Assembly: GCA_020433835.1 (NCBI GenBank)
Contig: JAGRBY010000092.1
Location: forward strand, 1 to 16,733
Length of the DNA stretch: 16,733 nt
Direction of reading: 5' to 3'
DNA from: Anaerolineae bacterium
GTDB lineage: Bacteria > Chloroflexota > Anaerolineae > 4572-78 > J111
Both the position numbers and the translations under genes were made by a program. This document shows, in pieces, positions 13,950 through 16,733 of the stretch. The notes below the pieces were generated by a model. That model saw nothing but the letters and a program-made list of their open reading frames with translations, ran no database searches and was not told where the DNA came from. The first letter of the stretch is position 1, and every line of letters begins with the position of its first letter.

Positions 13950-14062
13950 GCTTACGCAAAAGCAGGTGACAGTCACTTATTGGTCATAAATCAGCATTGG
14001 ATTAGCCCAAATAGATCGATTTAGGACGTCCAAGTGACTGTCACCTTTAAAACTGCGTAAGT
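13950..14062. repeat. MITE-like foldback element, copy 2
   Basis: A near copy of 14-127 in the same orientation. Outer arms CTTACGCA (13951-13958) and TGCGTAAG (14054-14061); inner palindromes GTGACAGTCAC (13966-13976) and GTGACTGTCAC (14034-14044). About eight substitutions and a single-base indel separate the copies over most of the length. It occupies most of the murE-msrA gap. Confidence 0.8.
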
Positions 14063-14087
14063 CATAACCAGCTATCTTTATTCGGTT

Positions 14088-14642
14088 TTATCCCGGTATT
14101 GTGTCTTTCAGATTATCCTGAAATTCTTTCCGAAACTTTCGAATCTTCGGATCGATCACAACGCGACAGTAAGGTTGGTTCGGGTTGCGATTGAAGTAAT
14201 CCTGATGATAGCCTTCGGCTTCATAGAATTTTGTCAAGGGTGAAATTTCGGTCACGATAGGGTTACGCCATAGGCCGGAAGCATCCGTTTCACCTTTTGA
14301 CTTTTCAGCGATGGCTTTTTGTTCGTCATCGTGATAAAAAATCACCGAACGATACTGTGTGCCAACATCGGCCCCTTGCCGGTTAAGCGTGGTGGGATCG
14401 TGCGTTCGCCAAAATACGTAGAGTAAATCCTCGAAAGAAATTATGTCGGGATCGAATGTGATCTGCGTTACTTCGGCGTGACCGGTTGTGCCCATACACA
14501 CTTGTTGATAAGTGGGGTTGTTGACCGATCCGCCGGCATAGCCGGAAACTACTTGATGAACACCCTTTAAATTTTGAAAAACTGCCTCAGTACACCAAAA
14601 ACAGCCTGAGCCAAATGTTGCTTTTTTAAACTTGTCTGTCAT
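14088..14642 (-). CDS. msrA: Peptide-methionine (S)-S-oxide reductase MsrA
   Basis: A 184-aa cytosolic repair enzyme that reduces methionine S-sulfoxide in proteins. The signature GSGCFWCTEAVF (11-22) holds catalytic C14 and also C17. The substrate pocket is seen in GYAGG (34-38), TGHAEV (53-58), HDPTTLNRQGADVGTQYRS (81-99) and FYEAEGYHQDYF (139-150). C159 follows in NQPYC. The Gly-rich cysteine tail found in some MsrA is absent, so the resolving cysteine is not obvious. The GAGGAGA ribosome site lies 5-6 nt before ATG 14642. Monocistronic. No msrB is fused or adjacent. Confidence 0.96.
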   Translation of the reverse strand: MTDKFKKATFGSGCFWCTEAVFQNLKGVHQVVSGYAGGSVNNPTYQQVCMGTTGHAEVTQITFDPDIISFEDLLYVFWRTHDPTTLNRQGADVGTQYRSVIFYHDDEQKAIAEKSKGETDASGLWRNPIVTEISPLTKFYEAEGYHQDYFNRNPNQPYCRVVIDPKIRKFRKEFQDNLKDTIPG

Positions 14643-14687
14643 AGTTCTCCTCGATATCGATACTTGTACCTACAATAGGATTGGTAG

Positions 14688-14717
14688 ACTATAGCCCTTG
14701 AGCCAATAAGGCAGCAA
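14688..14717 (-). promoter_or_regulatory. Candidate promoter of msrA
   Basis: On the minus strand TTGCTG (14717-14712), an 18-nt spacer, then TATAGT (14693-14688), about 45 nt before the ATG. The -10 matches 5 of 6, the -35 only 3 of 6. Confidence 0.3.
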
Positions 14718-14789
14718 AGAAGCTTTATAATCCCCTAAAACTGCCATTACATACTAGAATTATAAGATATAGAAATTAAATTTTTATAA

Positions 14790-14836
14790 CAAAAAGGCAT
14801 TGTCTTTTTGAGAGTGCGAAATTTTTGTTTTCGCAC
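14790..14836. other. Two tandem hairpins between flp and msrA
   Basis: Hairpin one: CAAAAAG (14790-14796) with CTTTTTG (14804-14810), loop 7. Hairpin two: GTGCGAAA (14814-14821) with TTTCGCAC (14829-14836), loop 7. They directly abut the terminator at 14837-14878, making three hairpins in 89 bp. No coding potential was seen here. Confidence 0.55.
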
Positions 14837-14878
14837 AAAAAAAGCTCTATGCCGTTAACGATGAGCACAGAGCTTTTT
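14837..14878 (-). terminator. Rho-independent terminator of the pilin transcript
   Basis: AAAAAGCTCT and AGAGCTTTTT (14869-14878) form a 10-bp stem, extended by TGC/GCA after one mismatch. On the minus strand it ends in T7 (14843-14837). It lies 145 nt beyond the pilin stop codon and upstream of msrA, so it most likely ends the flp transcript. Confidence 0.75.
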
Positions 14879-15022
14879 GTAGTGAGTTCTTTTGAAGATA
14901 TTTCGTAATAAATGGGTATTTATGATACCGTTATATTATAAAATTGAAAATTTACGTTAAAAAAGCCAAATTACAAGTAATCAATATCTATCAAATGATC
15001 TCACCAAGGGCAGATGCGTTGT
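14879..15022. other. AT-rich 3' region of the pilin gene
   Basis: About 140 nt of AT-rich sequence between the pilin stop and its terminator. No ORF, strong hairpin or recognisable repeat seen; probably the 3' untranslated part of the pilin mRNA. Confidence 0.4.
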
Positions 15023-15199
15023 TTACCAAACGCCGCCGGCCCCACGAGGGTTTTGCATTACATAAACAATGTTACTAAAGACATTTCCAACCACTGGACC
15101 AAGTACAAGAAGTATAGCAATAACAACAACTGCAATCAAAACAAGAATAAGCGCATATTCGACCAAACCTTGGCCCTCTTCTTGAGGTAGAAATAACAT
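15023..15199 (-). CDS. Flp/Fap-type pilin (58 aa)
   Basis: A short gene read from the minus strand: ATG at 15199-15197, stop TAA at 15025-15023. The protein starts MLFLPQEEGQGLVEYALILVL; EEGQGLVEYALILV is the classic Flp pilin pattern, with the prepilin cleavage glycine, the +5-type glutamate before tyrosine (E15-Y16), and a hydrophobic helix (about 15-43). The leader is very short and the tail ends in PRGAGGVW. Flp pilins are cleaved by a TadV-type prepilin peptidase and assembled by a Tad machine for adhesion. AAAGGAGG lies about 14 nt before the ATG, which is longer than usual. It follows the sigma/anti-sigma pair on the same strand. No tad genes are in the window. Confidence 0.88.
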   Translation of the reverse strand: MLFLPQEEGQGLVEYALILVLIAVVVIAILLVLGPVVGNVFSNIVYVMQNPRGAGGVW

Positions 15200-15270
15200 G
15201 TATACTCTATCGGCCTCCTTTCTGTAAGATTAACTAGCCTAACGCATATAAAACGTTACGCTTTAGTTGC

Positions 15271-15279
15271 ATTGTAACA
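15271..15279 (-). promoter_or_regulatory. Candidate extended -10 promoter of the pilin gene
   Basis: TGT-TACAAT on the minus strand, about 72 nt before the pilin ATG and between it and the DUF5667 gene. It suggests the pilin can be transcribed alone. No good -35 was found. Confidence 0.4.
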
Positions 15280-15361
15280 TGAAAAATGTTGATTGTCTTC
15301 TCTTACAGTAAAAGTATTCCCCTATTTAGTTTAACGTATTAGAAAGAAGTGTATATAGGCC

Positions 15362-16105
15362 TTATGGCCTATTGATCTCTGCCTTTACAATTCTATCGGC
15401 AACTAAAACCGTATCGGTTCGTAGAAAACCTACAACTTCAACCCTATCCCCCTCTTGAGGATTACCCTGAATGGTTAGCCCTTCTTCAGGAAGAAATATA
15501 GTAACCCCCTCGATAACCCACAAGTTTTCGCCTTTTGTATCTAAAGTTCCCGTGAATTCAACAACCGCTGCTCTGTTTTGGCGCATTAATTCTTCTATCT
15601 CAATTAAACGCTCTCGGTGAAAATTGTTTTCTAATGTTTCTCGGGAATTTTGGTCAAATATAAATGATAGTCTTACGTTTTCAGAAATTCGCTTGACGCT
15701 GTACAGTAAGTCACCAGGAATGCTATTTCTAGAAGCAAAACTAAAAATAAATATCGCCATTATTAATGTTAAAGCAATAGTAATACTGACCGTGACTAAA
15801 TCATTGAAGAAAGCTTTTCGAGTAAATCGCCGGCGCACAATGGACAAAACAGCCTGTTTTTTATCCCTAAAAGTGGGAAGTTTAGGCGGAAGTTCAGCTG
15901 CTTGGACTAAATATTGATGGCGCAAAATTTCTTTTCGCTCGGAGGGTACGAGCGTTGGGTCAGGATCGGCTAACACCATGGCGGCATAAAGAAGTGGTCG
16001 TAATTCCTGCGCGTAGTCAGGGGTTTCGGCCAGGATCTCCTCAATGGGTACTCCAGCTTGTAGGGCAGAGATACTTTCATCTAAGATAGATTCAAATCTA
16101 TCCAT
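15362..16105 (-). CDS. DUF5667-type membrane protein, putative anti-sigma factor
   Basis: A 247-aa single-pass membrane protein. Cytoplasmic residues 1-100 begin with a helical section (FESILDESISALQAGVPIEEIL) ending in a basic patch (RRRFTRKAFF). The membrane helix is at about 103-124. The outside part starts with SIPGDLLYSVKRISENVRLSF (128-148), characteristic of DUF5667, followed by a helical section, then a small beta domain (182-243) resembling DUF5666/OB-like folds with GDRVEVVGFL. Its ATG (16105) overlaps the sigma gene by 8 nt and has GGAGG 9 nt upstream. Overlap with an ECF sigma gene and the cytoplasm-membrane-outside layout make an anti-sigma role likely, but no zinc-binding HxxxCxxC motif is seen, so it is not a ZAS-type anti-sigma. 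Confidence 0.82.
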   Translation of the reverse strand: MDRFESILDESISALQAGVPIEEILAETPDYAQELRPLLYAAMVLADPDPTLVPSERKEILRHQYLVQAAELPPKLPTFRDKKQAVLSIVRRRFTRKAFFNDLVTVSITIALTLIMAIFIFSFASRNSIPGDLLYSVKRISENVRLSFIFDQNSRETLENNFHRERLIEIEELMRQNRAAVVEFTGTLDTKGENLWVIEGVTIFLPEEGLTIQGNPQEGDRVEVVGFLRTDTVLVADRIVKAEINRP

Positions 16106-16661
16106 CCTGATGTACCTCCTTGGGCATTACGCGTGCTAATGCGGCTAAAGCACGGTGCTGTAAAGCTTTTACTGCTCCTACTGATTTATCCATAATTTGG
16201 GCTGTATCTGCTAAACTTAATCCTTGACCAAATCGCAGAGCTATCACGTCTTGTTGTTCTTCCGTTAGCTCAAGAAGTGCTTGTTTTAGCGCTGGCGCGA
16301 GTTGGGCTTTGTATACGTGGTCCGTTAATGAGGGAGTATCGGCCACAATGTCATCAAAAAGAGGCACCGTTGTTACTTTTTGTTTAATATGGTCGGCTGT
16401 CAAATTTCGGGCTACAGCATAAAGCCAACCACTGAGTGAGGTTTTAGGTGGTTTGCCATGCTTGAGTGCCTTGAGCAGGGCCAAAAAAACTTCTCCGGCC
16501 AAATCGGCGGACGCGTCAGAGTCCCCCAGGCGATAGTTGATGTAGTGATAAATCTGGTTGAAGTACCGATCATGAACTTCAGCCAGAGCTTGCTGATCGT
16601 GAAGCTTAATTCGCTCTAGCAGTGAAAGTTCGTCTTCCAAGGTTGGGGTGTCTCCTTTCAA
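16098..16661 (-). CDS. ECF-family RNA polymerase sigma factor
   Basis: A 187-aa sigma factor. Region 2 (about 22-95) includes ADLAGEVFLALLKAL and LSGWLYAVARNLTADHIK, which bind core polymerase and the -10. Region 4 (about 125-178) includes LTEEQQDVIALRFGQGLSLADTA and the helix-turn-helix DKSVGAVKALQHRALAAL for -35 recognition. Regions 1 and 3 are absent, as expected for ECF factors. No ATG is available near the start: TTG at 16661 has AAGGTGG 6 nt upstream, while TTG at residue 8 (16640) has AAAGGAG 11 nt upstream, so the N-terminus is uncertain by 7 residues. It is co-transcribed with the overlapping membrane protein gene and probably controlled by it. Confidence 0.92.
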   Translation of the reverse strand: MKGDTPTLEDELSLLERIKLHDQQALAEVHDRYFNQIYHYINYRLGDSDASADLAGEVFLALLKALKHGKPPKTSLSGWLYAVARNLTADHIKQKVTTVPLFDDIVADTPSLTDHVYKAQLAPALKQALLELTEEQQDVIALRFGQGLSLADTAQIMDKSVGAVKALQHRALAALARVMPKEVHQDG

Positions 16662-16675
16662 CGTGAACCACCTTA

Positions 16676-16699
16676 TTCTTAAGTCTTGTTTTTTAAGAA
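16676..16699. promoter_or_regulatory. Inverted repeat upstream of the sigma factor gene
   Basis: TTCTTAA (16676-16682) and TTAAGAA (16693-16699), perfect 7-bp arms with a 10-nt spacer, start 15 nt upstream of the TTG start codon at 16661. It could be an operator or leader hairpin; being AT-only apart from one C/G pair per arm, it may be chance. Confidence 0.3.
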
Positions 16700-16733
16700 A
16701 AGGATGCGGTTCAGGACAGAGAGTTAAAAAATA

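Noticed and set aside
13950..14062. CRISPR-like or attachment-site interpretation of the 114-bp repeats
   Set aside because: Only two full copies 14 kb apart, each a foldback, with no spacer array, cas gene, integrase or tRNA nearby.
14881..15022. Possible RNA gene in the AT-rich stretch beyond the pilin gene
   Set aside because: No tRNA-like or other stable fold was recognised; the stretch fits a 3' untranslated region.

Overview
The window looks like a chromosomal segment of an uncultivated Chloroflexota bacterium (Anaerolineae/Ardenticatenia-like). The inference rests on gene content: a PASTA-less membrane Ser/Thr kinase with an extracytoplasmic beta-sandwich, an ECF sigma factor paired with a DUF5667-type membrane protein, a Flp-type pilin, and a NodU/CmcH carbamoyltransferase with two tiny membrane partners. 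No rRNA or other taxonomic marker is present, so this is a family-level impression. No tRNA, rRNA, CRISPR array, integrase or transposase gene was seen.

Layout. 1-401 is non-coding and full of foldback repeats: one 114-bp element and a 128-bp relative that encloses a second repeat type. 417-2237 (+) is the membrane Ser/Thr kinase. A copy of the second repeat type, in opposite orientation, lies between it and a convergent three-gene operon on the minus strand (4661 to 2360): DUF5989/SxtK-like small membrane protein, second small membrane protein, and carbamoyltransferase. An orphan 141-aa acidic protein (5276-4851, -) follows, with its own promoter and terminator. Topoisomerase I (7588-5531, -) is divergent from a PfkB-family sugar kinase (7772-8788, +). 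Then come recF (8834-10045, +, apparently leaderless), an OmpR-type response regulator, its histidine kinase and a MurE-type Mur ligase (10128-13818, +). A strong hairpin terminator and a second copy of the 114-bp element precede msrA (14642-14088, -). The last 2 kb is AT-richer and holds, on the minus strand, an ECF sigma factor overlapping a DUF5667-type putative anti-sigma factor, followed by a 58-aa Flp pilin gene.

How the genes fit together. The response regulator, histidine kinase and MurE form one tightly spaced or overlapping unit, which suggests that envelope sensing is coupled to peptidoglycan synthesis. recF and topA are housekeeping DNA-maintenance genes. The sigma/anti-sigma pair sits directly upstream of the pilin and may control it. 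The carbamoyltransferase operon has no biosynthetic genes beside it, so its acceptor is unknown.

The most notable signals are two families of short foldback (MITE-like) repeats, the carbamoyltransferase plus two micro-membrane-protein module, the small pilin gene behind the sigma factor, and a recurring extended -10 promoter motif (TGn-TATAAT type), one case of which makes recF nearly leaderless.
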